Shown piece after piece: positions 40,997 through 49,715 of a stretch of DNA of 64,000 nucleotides. This DNA is from Arthrobacter ruber (lineage in GTDB: Bacteria; Actinomycetota; Actinomycetes; Actinomycetales; Micrococcaceae), in NCBI RefSeq assembly GCF_002954225.1, contig NZ_PPTH01000016.1:191114-255113 (forward strand). The letters are read 5' to 3'. A program made the position numbers and the translations under genes. The notes under the pieces were generated by a model that worked only from the letters and a program-made list of their open reading frames with translations, did no database searches and was not told the DNA's origin. Numbering within the stretch: position 1 is the first letter of the stretch; the number at the start of each line of letters is the position of its first letter.

Positions 40997-42463
40997 GTGG
41001 AACTGGTTGACGATCGGCTTCTGGCCGCTGCCCGCAAGGTCATCGCGGTCCACATCAACTACCCCAGCCGGGCCGCCCAGCGCGGCCGCACCCCCGAGCA
41101 ACCGTCCTACTTCCTGAAGCCGTCGTCGTCGCTCGCCCTGTCCGGGTCCGCCGTCGAGCGACCGGCCGGCTGCGAGCTGCTTGGGTTCGAGGGCGAGATC
41201 GCGCTCGTCATCGGCACGTCCGCCCGCCGGGTATCCCCCGCCGATGCCTGGCGCCATGTCGGATGGGTCACCGCGAGCAACGATCTCGGCGTCTACGACC
41301 TGCGCTACGCCGACAAAGGCTCGAACCTGCGCTCGAAGGGCGGCGACGGCTTCACACCCGTCGGTCCCGGCCTCCTGCCCGCCGATGCCGTCGACCCCGG
41401 GGACCTCAGGATCCGCACCTGGCTCAACGGCACCCTCGTGCAGGACGACACGACGGCCGACCTCCTCTTCCCGTTCTCCCGGCTCGTCGCGGACCTGTCG
41501 CAGCTGCTGACCCTCGAACCCGGCGACATCATCCTCACCGGCACACCCGCCGGGGCCTCCGTCGCGGTCCCGGGTGACGTCCTCGAGGTCGAGGTCGGCG
41601 CGGGCGCTCTCTCCACCGGGCGGCTCAGTACCCGCGTGAGCGAGGGCGCGACGCCGCTGGCCGACTTCGGGGCCCGGCCCCGGGCCGACGACGTCCAGCG
41701 CGAGGAGGCCTACGGGTCGCGCGAGGCCGCAGGGCTGCCCGCGGCCGGGCCGCAGGTGGTGCTGACACCCGAGCTGAAGGCGACGCTCGAGAGCGTCTCC
41801 ACCGCCACGCTCTCCTCCCAGCTGCGCAAGCGCGGCCTGAACAACGTCAGCATCGACGGCCTGGCCTCCACCCGGCCCGGGCAGCGCGTCGTCGGCCTCG
41901 CCCGCACCCTGCGCTACGTCCCCAACCGCGAGGACCTCTTCAAGCAGCACGGCGCAGGCTACAACGCCCAGAAGAGGGCGATCGACACGGTGAACGAGGG
42001 CGAGATCCTCGTGATGGAGGCCCGCGGAGAGAAGGGCACCGGCACCGTCGGGGACATCCTCGCGCTGCGCGCCCAGGTGCGCGGAGCCGCGGCGATCATC
42101 ACCGACGGCGGCGTCCGGGACTTCGCGACGGTGGCCGCGATGGACATGCCCACCTTCTACGCCAACCCGCACCCTGCCGTGCTCGGCCGCCGCCACATCC
42201 CGTGGGACACCGACGTGACCATCGCCTGCGGCGGAACCACCGTCCAGCCCGGCGACATCATCGTGGCCGACGCCGACGGCATCCTCGTGATCCCGCCCGC
42301 CCTCGCCGTCGAGCTCGCGGAGGATTCGGTCGCGCAGGAACGCGAGGAGACGTTCATCGCCCTCATGGTCGCCAAGGGGCACGGCGTGGACGGCCTGTAT
42401 CCGCTGAACGCCGCCTGGCGGGCACGGTACGAGACATGGCACGCGGGCCGGTCCGGTGACTGA
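40997..42463 (+). CDS. Fusion: fumarylacetoacetate hydrolase domain + RraA/HMG-aldolase-like domain
   Basis: A 488-residue two-domain enzyme. Residues 1-225 are an FAH-family domain like HpaG (isomerase/decarboxylase of homoprotocatechuate cleavage): FEGEIALVIG, VGWVTASNDLGVYDLR, KGGDGFTPVGPGL and DIILTGTPAG. Residues 255-488 are RraA-like, the fold of 4-hydroxy-4-methyl-2-oxoglutarate aldolase: LSSQLRKRGLNNV, AAAIITDGGVRDF and GDIIVADADGILVIPP. E. coli HpaG instead has two FAH halves. GAGGAG six bases before GTG 40997 sets the start. First gene of the hpa operon; its end overlaps the GntR gene by 8 bases. Confidence 0.86.
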   Translation: MELVDDRLLAAARKVIAVHINYPSRAAQRGRTPEQPSYFLKPSSSLALSGSAVERPAGCELLGFEGEIALVIGTSARRVSPADAWRHVGWVTASNDLGVYDLRYADKGSNLRSKGGDGFTPVGPGLLPADAVDPGDLRIRTWLNGTLVQDDTTADLLFPFSRLVADLSQLLTLEPGDIILTGTPAGASVAVPGDVLEVEVGAGALSTGRLSTRVSEGATPLADFGARPRADDVQREEAYGSREAAGLPAAGPQVVLTPELKATLESVSTATLSSQLRKRGLNNVSIDGLASTRPGQRVVGLARTLRYVPNREDLFKQHGAGYNAQKRAIDTVNEGEILVMEARGEKGTGTVGDILALRAQVRGAAAIITDGGVRDFATVAAMDMPTFYANPHPAVLGRRHIPWDTDVTIACGGTTVQPGDIIVADADGILVIPPALAVELAEDSVAQEREETFIALMVAKGHGVDGLYPLNAAWRARYETWHAGRSGD

Positions 42464-43142
42464 GGTGGCCGGGACCCCGCAGGACACCGCGGAAGGCAGC
42501 AAGTCACAGCGGGCCTACACCGCCGTGACGGCGCGGATCGTGGACGGCACCTACCCGCCCGGGCACCGCCTCGTCCTCGCGGCGATCGCGCAGGACCTCG
42601 GCGTGAGCGTCGTGCCCGTCCGGGAGGCCATCCGCCGCCTCGAGGCGGAGGGCCTGGTGACCTTCCAGCGCAATGTGGGAGCCACCGTCGCGGGCATCGA
42701 TCCCACCGAGTACCTCTACACGATGCAGACCCTGAGCCTCGTCGAAGGTGCCGCGACGGCCCTGTCCGCCCCGCTCATCGGGCCGGAGGACATCGTCCGT
42801 GCCCGCGCCGTCAACGAGGAGATGCGCACCTGCCTGGAGCACTTCGACCCGGTGCGGTTCACGCGGCTGAACCAGGACTTCCACGCCATCCTCTTCGAGC
42901 ACTGCCCGAACCCGCACATCCTCGACCTCGTGCACCGCGGCTGGAACCGGCTGGCGTCCCTGCGGTCCTCGACCTTCCGCTTCGTCCCGGGCCGTGCCCG
43001 CGCATCGGTCGAGGAGCACGACGCCCTGCTCGTGCTCATCGAGGCGGGCGCCGACGCCGACGCCATCGAGCGCTCGGCCCGCGCCCATCGCAGCGCCACC
43101 CTCGACGCCTACCTGGCGCACGCCCAGGACACCCGCCCTTGA
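42456..43142 (+). CDS. GntR-family (FadR/FCD) transcriptional regulator
   Basis: A 228-residue regulator. The winged helix is YTAVTARIVDGTYPPGHRLVLAAIAQDLGVSVVPVREAIRRLEAEGLVTFQRNVGATV. The C-terminal FCD domain is all-helical and includes LNQDFHAILFEHCPNPHILDLVHRGWNRL and EEHDALLVLIEAGADADAIERSARAH, with the metal/ligand His and Asp positions of the family. It is cotranscribed with the genes it probably controls. Its likely operator is TCGTATACGA, found at the operon promoter and at the MHS transporter promoter. Start GTG inside the end of the fusion gene. Confidence 0.9.
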   Translation: MTEVAGTPQDTAEGSKSQRAYTAVTARIVDGTYPPGHRLVLAAIAQDLGVSVVPVREAIRRLEAEGLVTFQRNVGATVAGIDPTEYLYTMQTLSLVEGAATALSAPLIGPEDIVRARAVNEEMRTCLEHFDPVRFTRLNQDFHAILFEHCPNPHILDLVHRGWNRLASLRSSTFRFVPGRARASVEEHDALLVLIEAGADADAIERSARAHRSATLDAYLAHAQDTRP

Positions 43143-43191
43143 CCGCACGCACGCCCAGACCACCGTCCAGAACCACCGTGAGGACCCACCG

Positions 43192-44730
43192 ATGACCACC
43201 ACCGGCACCGCGACCGAGCAGTACATCCCCGAGGGGCTGCCCTCCTCCATCCAGCACTACATCGGCGGCCGTTTCGTGGACTCCGTGAACGGGGCCACGT
43301 TCGACGTCCTCGACCCCGTGTCCAACACCCCCTACGCCACGGCGGCCGCCGGGCAGCAGGAGGACATCGACCTCGCCGTCGCCGCCGCCCGCGAGGCGTT
43401 CACGAACGGCCCGTGGCCGCGGATGAAGCCCCGGGAGCGTGCCCGGGTGCTGAACCGGATCGCCGATGCCGTGGAGGCCCAGGAGTCACGGCTCGCCGAG
43501 CTGGAGACGTTCGACACGGGCCTGCCCATCACCCAGGCGAAGGGCCAGGCGTTGCGGGCGGCCGAGAACTTCCGGTTCTTCGCGGACCTGATCGTGGCGC
43601 AGTTCGACGACGCGATGAAGGTCCCCGGTTCGCAGATCAACTACGTGAACCGCAAGCCCATCGGCGTCGCCGGGCTCATCACCCCGTGGAACACGCCCTT
43701 CATGCTGGAGTCCTGGAAACTTGCCCCCGCCCTGGCCACGGGTAACACGGTGGTCCTCAAGCCCGCCGAGTTCACCCCCCTCTCCGCGTCGCTCTGGGCG
43801 CAGATCTTCAAGGACGCCGGGCTGCCCGACGGCGTGTTCAACCTCGTCAACGGGCTCGGGGAGGAAGCCGGGGACGCTCTCGTGAAGCACCCCGACGTGC
43901 CCCTGATCTCCTTCACGGGCGAGACCACCACGGGTCAGACGATCTTCCGGAATGCGGCGGCCAACCTCAAGGGACTCTCGATGGAGCTCGGAGGGAAGTC
44001 GCCCTGCGTCGTGTTCGCGGACGCCGACATCGACGCCGCGATCGATTCCGCCCTGTTCGGGGTGTTCTCCCTCAATGGGGAGCGCTGCACCGCGGGATCC
44101 CGCATCCTCGTGGAGCGTCCCGTGTACGAGGAGTTCTGCCAGAAGTACGCCGCGCGGGCGAGGACCATCGTGGTCGGCGACCCGCACGACCCCAAGACAG
44201 AGGTCGGTGCTCTGGTGCACCCCGAGCACTTCGAGAAGGTCGCCTCCTACGTGGAGATCGGCAAGACCGAGGGCCGCCTGCTCGCCGGCGGCGGACGCCC
44301 GGAGCACCTCCCGCACGGCAACTACATCGCCCCCACGGTGTTCGCGGATGTCTCCCCCGATGCGCGGATCTTCCAGGAGGAGATCTTCGGCCCCGTCGTC
44401 GCCATCACCCCCTTCGACACCGACGAAGAGGCCCTGGAGCTGGCCAACAACACCCGCTACGGACTCGCGGCCTACGTGTGGACGAAGGACCTGACCCGCG
44501 CCCACACCTTCGCCCAGAGCGTCGAGGCCGGGATGGTGTGGCTGAACAGCCACAACGTCCGCGACCTCCGCACGCCCTTCGGCGGTGTCAAGGCCTCCGG
44601 GCTCGGCCACGAGGGCGGCTACCGTTCCATCGACTTCTACACCGACCAGCAGGCCGTGCACATCACCCTCGGCACCGTCCACACGCCGAAGTTCGGCAGC
44701 ATCGACGACTCCGCAGCCAACGAAGGCTGA
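43192..44730 (+). CDS. hpaE: 5-carboxymethyl-2-hydroxymuconate semialdehyde dehydrogenase
   Basis: A 512-residue NAD-dependent aldehyde dehydrogenase, cytoplasmic. The catalytic residues are Glu266 in LSMELGGKSP and Cys299 in NGERCTAGS. The NAD site is FTGETTTGQ and ITPWNTPFM. In the homoprotocatechuate pathway it oxidises the ring-cleavage semialdehyde (CHMS) to the dicarboxylic acid. Assignment to this substrate rests on its place between the FAH fusion and the dioxygenase gene and on HpaE-like wording (NYVNRKPIGVAGLITPWNTPFMLE in parts). Length is usual for the family. Confidence 0.92.
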   Translation: MTTTGTATEQYIPEGLPSSIQHYIGGRFVDSVNGATFDVLDPVSNTPYATAAAGQQEDIDLAVAAAREAFTNGPWPRMKPRERARVLNRIADAVEAQESRLAELETFDTGLPITQAKGQALRAAENFRFFADLIVAQFDDAMKVPGSQINYVNRKPIGVAGLITPWNTPFMLESWKLAPALATGNTVVLKPAEFTPLSASLWAQIFKDAGLPDGVFNLVNGLGEEAGDALVKHPDVPLISFTGETTTGQTIFRNAAANLKGLSMELGGKSPCVVFADADIDAAIDSALFGVFSLNGERCTAGSRILVERPVYEEFCQKYAARARTIVVGDPHDPKTEVGALVHPEHFEKVASYVEIGKTEGRLLAGGGRPEHLPHGNYIAPTVFADVSPDARIFQEEIFGPVVAITPFDTDEEALELANNTRYGLAAYVWTKDLTRAHTFAQSVEAGMVWLNSHNVRDLRTPFGGVKASGLGHEGGYRSIDFYTDQQAVHITLGTVHTPKFGSIDDSAANEG

Positions 44731-44763
44731 CCCACCCTTCCGCTCGACGAAGAGAGATTCCCC

Positions 44764-45846
44764 ATGGCCAACCCCATCCCCACGCCCTCGGTCCCCGCCC
44801 CGGACATCGTGCGCTGCGCGTACATGGAGATCGTGGTCACCGACCTCGCGACGTCCCGTGAGTTCTACGTCGACGTCCTCGGCCTGCACGTCACCGAGGA
44901 AGACGAGAACACCATCTACCTCCGCTCGCTCGAGGAGTTCATCCACCACAACCTCGTGCTGCGAAAAGGACCGGTCGCCGCCGTCGCCGCCTTCGCGTAC
45001 CGCGTGAAGTCACCCGCCGAGGTCGACGCCGCCGAGGCGTACTACCGCGAGCTCGGCTGCCGCACGGAGCGGCGCCGGGACGGCTTCACCAGGGGCGTGG
45101 GCGACTCGGTCCGCGTCGAGGACCCGCTGGGCTTCCCGTACGAGTTCTTCTACGACGTCGAGCACGTGGAGCGCCTCACCCAGCGCTACGACCTCTACTC
45201 GGCCGGCGAGCTGGTACGCCTGGACCACTTCAACCAGGTCACCCCCGATGTGCCGCGGGGACGTGCCTACCTGGAGGACCTCGGTTTCCGCGTCTCCGAG
45301 GACATCCAGGACTCCGACGGCGTCACCTATGCCGTGTGGATGCACCGCAAGCAGACCGTGCACGACACCGCCCTGACCGGCGGCAACGGTCCCCGCATGC
45401 ACCACGTCGCGTTCGCCACCCACGAGAAGCACAACATCATCCAGATCTGCGACAAGATGGGCGCCCTGCGGATCAGCGACCGCATCGAGCGCGGACCCGG
45501 CCGGCACGGCGTCTCCAACGCGTTCTACCTGTACATCCTGGACCCCGACGGTCACCGCATCGAGATCTACTGCCAGGACTACTACACGGGCGACCCGGAC
45601 AACCCCACCATCACCTGGGACGTCCATGACAACCAGCGCCGCGACTGGTGGGGCAACGCCGTCGTCCCGTCCTGGTACTCGGAGGCGTCCCTCGTGCTCG
45701 ATCTCGACGGCAATCCGCAGCCCGTCGTCGAACGCGAGGACAGGAGCGAGATGGCGGTCACGGTCGGCGCGGACGGTTTCTCCTACACGCGCAGGGATGA
45801 CGGCGGCACCCCTGCCGAGGGCTTCAAGCTCGGCTCCCAACTCTGA
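44764..45846 (+). CDS. hpaD: 3,4-dihydroxyphenylacetate 2,3-dioxygenase (type I extradiol)
   Basis: A 360-residue VOC-fold ring-cleaving dioxygenase. The metal ligands fall at His155 (VRLDHFNQ), His214 (RMHHVAFATH) and Glu267 (HRIEIYCQD). These are exactly the positions known for the homoprotocatechuate dioxygenases of Brevibacterium fuscum (Fe) and Arthrobacter globiformis (Mn, MndD). The His200 acid/base is present in KQTVHDT. It opens homoprotocatechuate to CHMS, feeding HpaE. Whether Fe or Mn is used cannot be read from sequence. It starts 33 bases after hpaE. Confidence 0.95.
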   Translation: MANPIPTPSVPAPDIVRCAYMEIVVTDLATSREFYVDVLGLHVTEEDENTIYLRSLEEFIHHNLVLRKGPVAAVAAFAYRVKSPAEVDAAEAYYRELGCRTERRRDGFTRGVGDSVRVEDPLGFPYEFFYDVEHVERLTQRYDLYSAGELVRLDHFNQVTPDVPRGRAYLEDLGFRVSEDIQDSDGVTYAVWMHRKQTVHDTALTGGNGPRMHHVAFATHEKHNIIQICDKMGALRISDRIERGPGRHGVSNAFYLYILDPDGHRIEIYCQDYYTGDPDNPTITWDVHDNQRRDWWGNAVVPSWYSEASLVLDLDGNPQPVVEREDRSEMAVTVGADGFSYTRRDDGGTPAEGFKLGSQL

Positions 45847-45875
45847 CCAGTCCCCCACCGACGGAAAGGACGCCG

Positions 45876-46661
45876 ATGCTCGATCCCCAGGCCATCAGTG
45901 CCATCGCCGACGAACTGCTCGACGCCGCCCGTACACGCACGCCGGTGCCGCTGCTGACCGCCCGCTACCCCGACATGACGGTGGAGGACTCCTACGCCGT
46001 GCAGCGGCTTTGGCGGCAGCGCAACGAGGACGCCGGCCGCACGCTCGTGGGCCGGAAGATCGGGCTGACCAGCAGGGCGATGCAGGCGGCCACGGGCATC
46101 ACCGAGCCGGACTACGGGGCGATCTTCGACGACATGGTCCTCGAGACCGGCTGCTCCGTGGCGTGGGAGCGCTACACGAAGCCGCGGGTCGAGGTGGAGC
46201 TCGCGTTCGTGCTGAAGAACGACCTCGCCGGGCCCGGCTGCACGATCTTCGACGTCCTCAACGCCACCGACTACGTGGTGCCGGCCCTGGAGATCCTCGA
46301 CTCGCGCATCGAGATGGAGGGCCGCACCATCGTGGACACCATCTCCGACAACGCCGCCATGGGCGCCATGGTGGTCGGCGGCAGGCCCGTACGGCCCGAC
46401 GCCGTCGACCTCCGCTGGGTCTCCGCGATCCTCTACAAGAACCAGGTGGTGGAGGAAACCGGGGTGGCCGCGGGGGTCCTGGATCACCCGGCCGCCGGTG
46501 TGCACTGGTTGGCCAACAAGATCGCCGCCCACGGTGACGGGCTGACGGCGGGCGAGATCATCCTCGCCGGGTCCTTCACGCGCCCGCTCTGGGTGGAGAA
46601 GGGCGATACCGTGCACGCCGACTACGGACCCCTGGGAGCTGTGACATGCCGCTTCGCCTAG
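45876..46661 (+). CDS. hpaH: 2-oxo-hept-4-ene-1,7-dioate hydratase
   Basis: A 261-residue enzyme of the FAH-like hydratase/decarboxylase family. Marks are DSYAVQRLWRQRNEDAGRTLVGRKIGLTSRAMQ, the metal-binding RVEVELAFVL, PALEILDSRI and GAMVVGGRPV, and the late HGDGLTAGEIILAGSFTRP. It hydrates 2-oxo-hept-4-ene-1,7-dioate to 4-hydroxy-2-oxoheptanedioate with Mg2+. It starts 29 bases after hpaD and its end overlaps hpaI by 16 bases, an unusually deep coupling that fits consecutive pathway steps. Confidence 0.93.
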   Translation: MLDPQAISAIADELLDAARTRTPVPLLTARYPDMTVEDSYAVQRLWRQRNEDAGRTLVGRKIGLTSRAMQAATGITEPDYGAIFDDMVLETGCSVAWERYTKPRVEVELAFVLKNDLAGPGCTIFDVLNATDYVVPALEILDSRIEMEGRTIVDTISDNAAMGAMVVGGRPVRPDAVDLRWVSAILYKNQVVEETGVAAGVLDHPAAGVHWLANKIAAHGDGLTAGEIILAGSFTRPLWVEKGDTVHADYGPLGAVTCRFA

Positions 46662-47449
46662 GCCCCACCTTCGCCGGCGCACTGGCCGCCGCCGACCGGC
46701 CGCTCGCCGGCATGTGGGTCTGCTCGGGCAGCCCGCTCGTCGCCGAGATCTGCGCCGGCGCCGGACTGGACTGGTTGCTCGTCGACGCGGAGCACAGCCC
46801 CAACGGCCTCGAGTCGATCCTCGCCCAACTGCAGGCCGTCCACGGCTACCCGGTGCACACGCTCGTCCGGCCGCCCGTCAATGACACCGTGCTCATCAAG
46901 CAGTACCTGGACCTGGGCGTCCAGAACCTCCTGATTCCGATGGTCAACTCCGTCGCGGACGCCGAGGCCGCCGTCGCTGCCACCCGCTACCCGCCCGGAG
47001 GTGTCCGCGGCGTCGGTTCCGCCCTGGCGCGCGCCGCCCGCTGGAACCGTGTCCCCGAGTACCTGATGGGTGCGTCCGCGACGATCAGTGTCACCGTGCA
47101 GATCGAGTCGACGGCAGCCGTCGAGGCGGTGGAGGGCATCCTCGCGGTCGACGGTGTCGACGCGATCTTCGTCGGCCCCTCCGACCTCGCCGCGTCCATG
47201 GGACTGCTCGGCCAGCAGGAACACCCGCAGATCCGCGCCGCCGTCGAGCACTGCCTCGCTGCAGCCGCCCGGTCCGGAAAGCCGTCCGGCGTCAACGCCT
47301 TCAACCCCACGACGGCGCGCCACTACCTCGACGGCGGGGCGTCCTTCATCCTGGTCGGCGCCGACGTCGCCCTCCTCGCCCGCGGCTCCGAGGCCCTGGC
47401 CGCCGCGTTCATCCCGGCCTCCGACGACGGCGCACCGGGGAGTTACTGA
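46646..47449 (+). CDS. hpaI: 4-hydroxy-2-oxoheptanedioate aldolase
   Basis: A 267-residue class II (metal) aldolase of the HpcH/HpaI family. Marks are WVCSGSPLVAEICAGAGLDWLLVDAEHSPN, HTLVRPPVND with the substrate Arg, VTVQIESTAAVEAVEGI with the metal Glu, and DAIFVGPSDLAASMG with the metal Asp. It splits the hydroxy-oxo-diacid to pyruvate and succinate semialdehyde, the last step of homoprotocatechuate breakdown. It is the last gene of the operon and overlaps the convergent lyase gene by 7 bases at the 3' end. Confidence 0.93.
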   Translation: MPLRLGPTFAGALAAADRPLAGMWVCSGSPLVAEICAGAGLDWLLVDAEHSPNGLESILAQLQAVHGYPVHTLVRPPVNDTVLIKQYLDLGVQNLLIPMVNSVADAEAAVAATRYPPGGVRGVGSALARAARWNRVPEYLMGASATISVTVQIESTAAVEAVEGILAVDGVDAIFVGPSDLAASMGLLGQQEHPQIRAAVEHCLAAAARSGKPSGVNAFNPTTARHYLDGGASFILVGADVALLARGSEALAAAFIPASDDGAPGSY

Positions 47450-48975
47450 TGCGCCGGGATGCTCTCCCTCAGCCTGCGGTGGACCTCCGCCGCTGATGCA
47501 GCTCCCACGGCCGAGCCGTGGGCCAGTTCCGCCGCCCGGGTGGCCCCGACGCCGAGGCGGGTGGGAATCGACAGGTCGAGCAGGTCGACCGCCAGCAGCA
47601 CCTCGACCGCGAGGAGGTCCGCGAGGAGTCCGACGGCTTCCTCGGTCCTCCTGACCGTCAGGACCGCGCCCGTGGCGTGATCCTCGATGCCCCGGTCCAG
47701 GACGGTCGAGTCCAGCGTCGCGGGAGCGGCCGACTGCCTGAGGGCCGTGAAGGAGGCCGACGCCGCGTACCGGAGCTGGATGCCCGGCAGGGACGCCGGG
47801 CCCATCGGCAGCGGTGGAGCGCCGTGGTCCAGGACGTCCATGACCGCGTCCCACAGGTGGCTCATGCGCCGTTCGCTGAGCTGCCCTACATGGACGAGGG
47901 CCACGCGCAGGGCGTCGAAGGACACCGCCATGACCATCGGGTGGAAATTGCCGTTGCTGATCACGGTACCGGTGTCGACGTCGGCCAGGGGGTTGTCGCT
48001 CGCGGAGTTCAGCTCCACGTCCACGGCCCGCTGGGTGGTGCCGAGGAATTCCCGCAGAGCGCCGTGGACCTGCGGGACCACCCGGAACGAGAGCGGGTCC
48101 TGGACGGACCGTGGTCCCGTGGCGTCCATCAGCGCGCCGCCCTGCAGGAGGTCCAGGATGTGCGCCGCAGCAGCGATCTGCCCGCGGTAGGGTTTGGCAC
48201 GGCCGACGGCCGGCAGCACGATGGACGGATTGCCGCCCGTCGCCTCGAGGGACAGGGCTGCGGCCTCGTCGGCGGCATCGGCGATCCGCGCGACCTGGGC
48301 GGTCACGAGGGCACCATGCCCGATGGAGACCCCGTTGGAGGAGATCAGCGCGAGGCCGTCCTTCCCGTTGAGCCGGAGCGGGGGGATCCCCGCACGGTGG
48401 AGCGCCTCCCCGCCCGGGAGGGTCTCGCCGTCGTACTCCGCCGTGCCGGTCCCCACGGCCACCTGCGCGATGCCTGCCATATGGCCGACGTCCGCAGCCC
48501 CGACGGACCCCGTCGAGGGCAGGACCGGATGGACTCCTGCGTTGAGCATGGACACCAGGGTCTCGGCTGCCGCGAGACCGGCCCCGGAGCCGCCCCGCGC
48601 CATGCCGTTGACGCGCACGATCATCGCCGCGCGGACGATGTCCGGTGCGAGCGGCGGACCGAACGCGCCTCCATGCGTGGCCACCAGCATGTGCTGCTGC
48701 CGTTCGCGTTCCTCGTGGCGGATCTGCTGGTCCTTGCCATGACCGACGTTCGTGGTGAGGCCGTAGATGGACGTCCCCGATGCCAGCGCCTCGTCGATCA
48801 GTGCGCGGCCGGCGGCGATCCGCGCCCGTGCGGCGTCGCCGATCCTCACCTCCGCGCCGGCCACGACGGACAGGACCTCGTCGATGGACAGGGGATGAGC
48901 GTCGACGATGACGTAGTCCACATCGCCTCCCGGGCTCTGGTCCGCTGGTGATTCCTCTGAACGTGGTGGCGACAC
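47443..48975 (-). CDS. Aromatic amino acid lyase-family protein lacking the MIO tripeptide
   Basis: A 510-residue homologue of histidine/phenylalanine ammonia-lyases. It keeps Tyr71 (SIYGLTTNVGHG), Asn214 (SSNGVSIGHGAL), PQVHGALRE, NSASDNPL and GNFHP. The segment that normally reads GSVGASGDLAPLAH reads GSVGAADVGHMA here (residues 156-167). The Ala-Ser-Gly that cyclises to the electrophilic MIO cofactor is therefore shortened to Ala-Ala-Asp. The usual QDxYS tyrosine is also Leu295. Ordinary ammonia-lyase chemistry is doubtful. It is convergent with the hpa operon. The start may be GTG 48975 or a later codon. Confidence 0.83.
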   Translation of the reverse strand: MSPPRSEESPADQSPGGDVDYVIVDAHPLSIDEVLSVVAGAEVRIGDAARARIAAGRALIDEALASGTSIYGLTTNVGHGKDQQIRHEERERQQHMLVATHGGAFGPPLAPDIVRAAMIVRVNGMARGGSGAGLAAAETLVSMLNAGVHPVLPSTGSVGAADVGHMAGIAQVAVGTGTAEYDGETLPGGEALHRAGIPPLRLNGKDGLALISSNGVSIGHGALVTAQVARIADAADEAAALSLEATGGNPSIVLPAVGRAKPYRGQIAAAAHILDLLQGGALMDATGPRSVQDPLSFRVVPQVHGALREFLGTTQRAVDVELNSASDNPLADVDTGTVISNGNFHPMVMAVSFDALRVALVHVGQLSERRMSHLWDAVMDVLDHGAPPLPMGPASLPGIQLRYAASASFTALRQSAAPATLDSTVLDRGIEDHATGAVLTVRRTEEAVGLLADLLAVEVLLAVDLLDLSIPTRLGVGATRAAELAHGSAVGAASAAEVHRRLRESIPAHQ

Positions 48976-49100
48976 TGTACTCCTGCCCGACCGCCGAGCG
49001 GGAGGCCCCCGGTTTCCCTCGGGTCGTCAGCAGCCGGCAGCAGATCCGCCCTCGGCAGCGCGCCATTGTCCGGGCAGGACACCGGGACGAGGGTGGGGTC

Positions 49101-49715
49101 ATGACTGAAGAACGCAGACCCACATCCCTCGACGACACCCTGACCCAGCAACTCATGGGCCACCGGATCCTGCTGCTCGGCACCGAGCTGGACCAGGAGG
49201 GTGGCAACCGGCTGTGCACGCAGCTGATGCTGCTCTCCGCCGAGGACCCGCAGCGCGACATCAGCCTGTGGATCAACTCCCCCGGCGGTTCGGTGCCCGC
49301 GATGCTCGCCATCCGCGACGTCATGCGCCTCATCCCGAACGACGTCTCCACCGTGGTGCTGGGCCTCGCGCTGAGCGCCGGGCAGTTCCTCCTGAGCGCC
49401 GGCACGCACGGCAAGCGGTTCGCCCTGCCGCACGCGCGTGTCCTGCTCCATCAGGGATCCGGAGGGATCGGCGGGACCGCGATGGACATCGCCATCCAGG
49501 CCGAGGACCTCCGCCACACGCGGGACACCGTGCTCGGGCTCATCGCCGCGGACACCGGACAGCCGGAGGCCCGGATCACCGCCGACTCGCAGCGCGACCG
49601 GTGGTTCACGGCGGCGCAGGCCCGCGACTACGGGTTCGTGGACCGGATCATCGACCATCTCGACGACATCCGGCCCGGCCGCCGCCCGGCCGTCAGTCTG
49701 GGGGCCGTGCGATGA
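49101..49715 (+). CDS. clpP: ClpP-like protease subunit (catalytically complete)
   Basis: A 204-residue Clp protease proteolytic subunit. The catalytic triad is present: Ser92 in VLGLALSAGQ, His117 in ARVLLHQ and Asp162 in ITADSQRDR. WINSPGGSVPAM is the handle-proximal glycine strand. The start ATG after GAGGGTGGGG is preferred over the longer open frame. The next gene, also ClpP-like, overlaps by four bases (ATGA), so a mixed 14-mer is likely. It is not beside clpX or tig, so this is probably a secondary pair. A ClgR-like regulator is convergent. Confidence 0.92.
   Translation: MTEERRPTSLDDTLTQQLMGHRILLLGTELDQEGGNRLCTQLMLLSAEDPQRDISLWINSPGGSVPAMLAIRDVMRLIPNDVSTVVLGLALSAGQFLLSAGTHGKRFALPHARVLLHQGSGGIGGTAMDIAIQAEDLRHTRDTVLGLIAADTGQPEARITADSQRDRWFTAAQARDYGFVDRIIDHLDDIRPGRRPAVSLGAVR

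Noticed and set aside
46658-49414. 918-codon minus-strand frame over hpaI, the lyase and clpP
   Set aside because: Composition is Arg/Gly/Pro-rich without motifs; the clear proteins lie in other frames.
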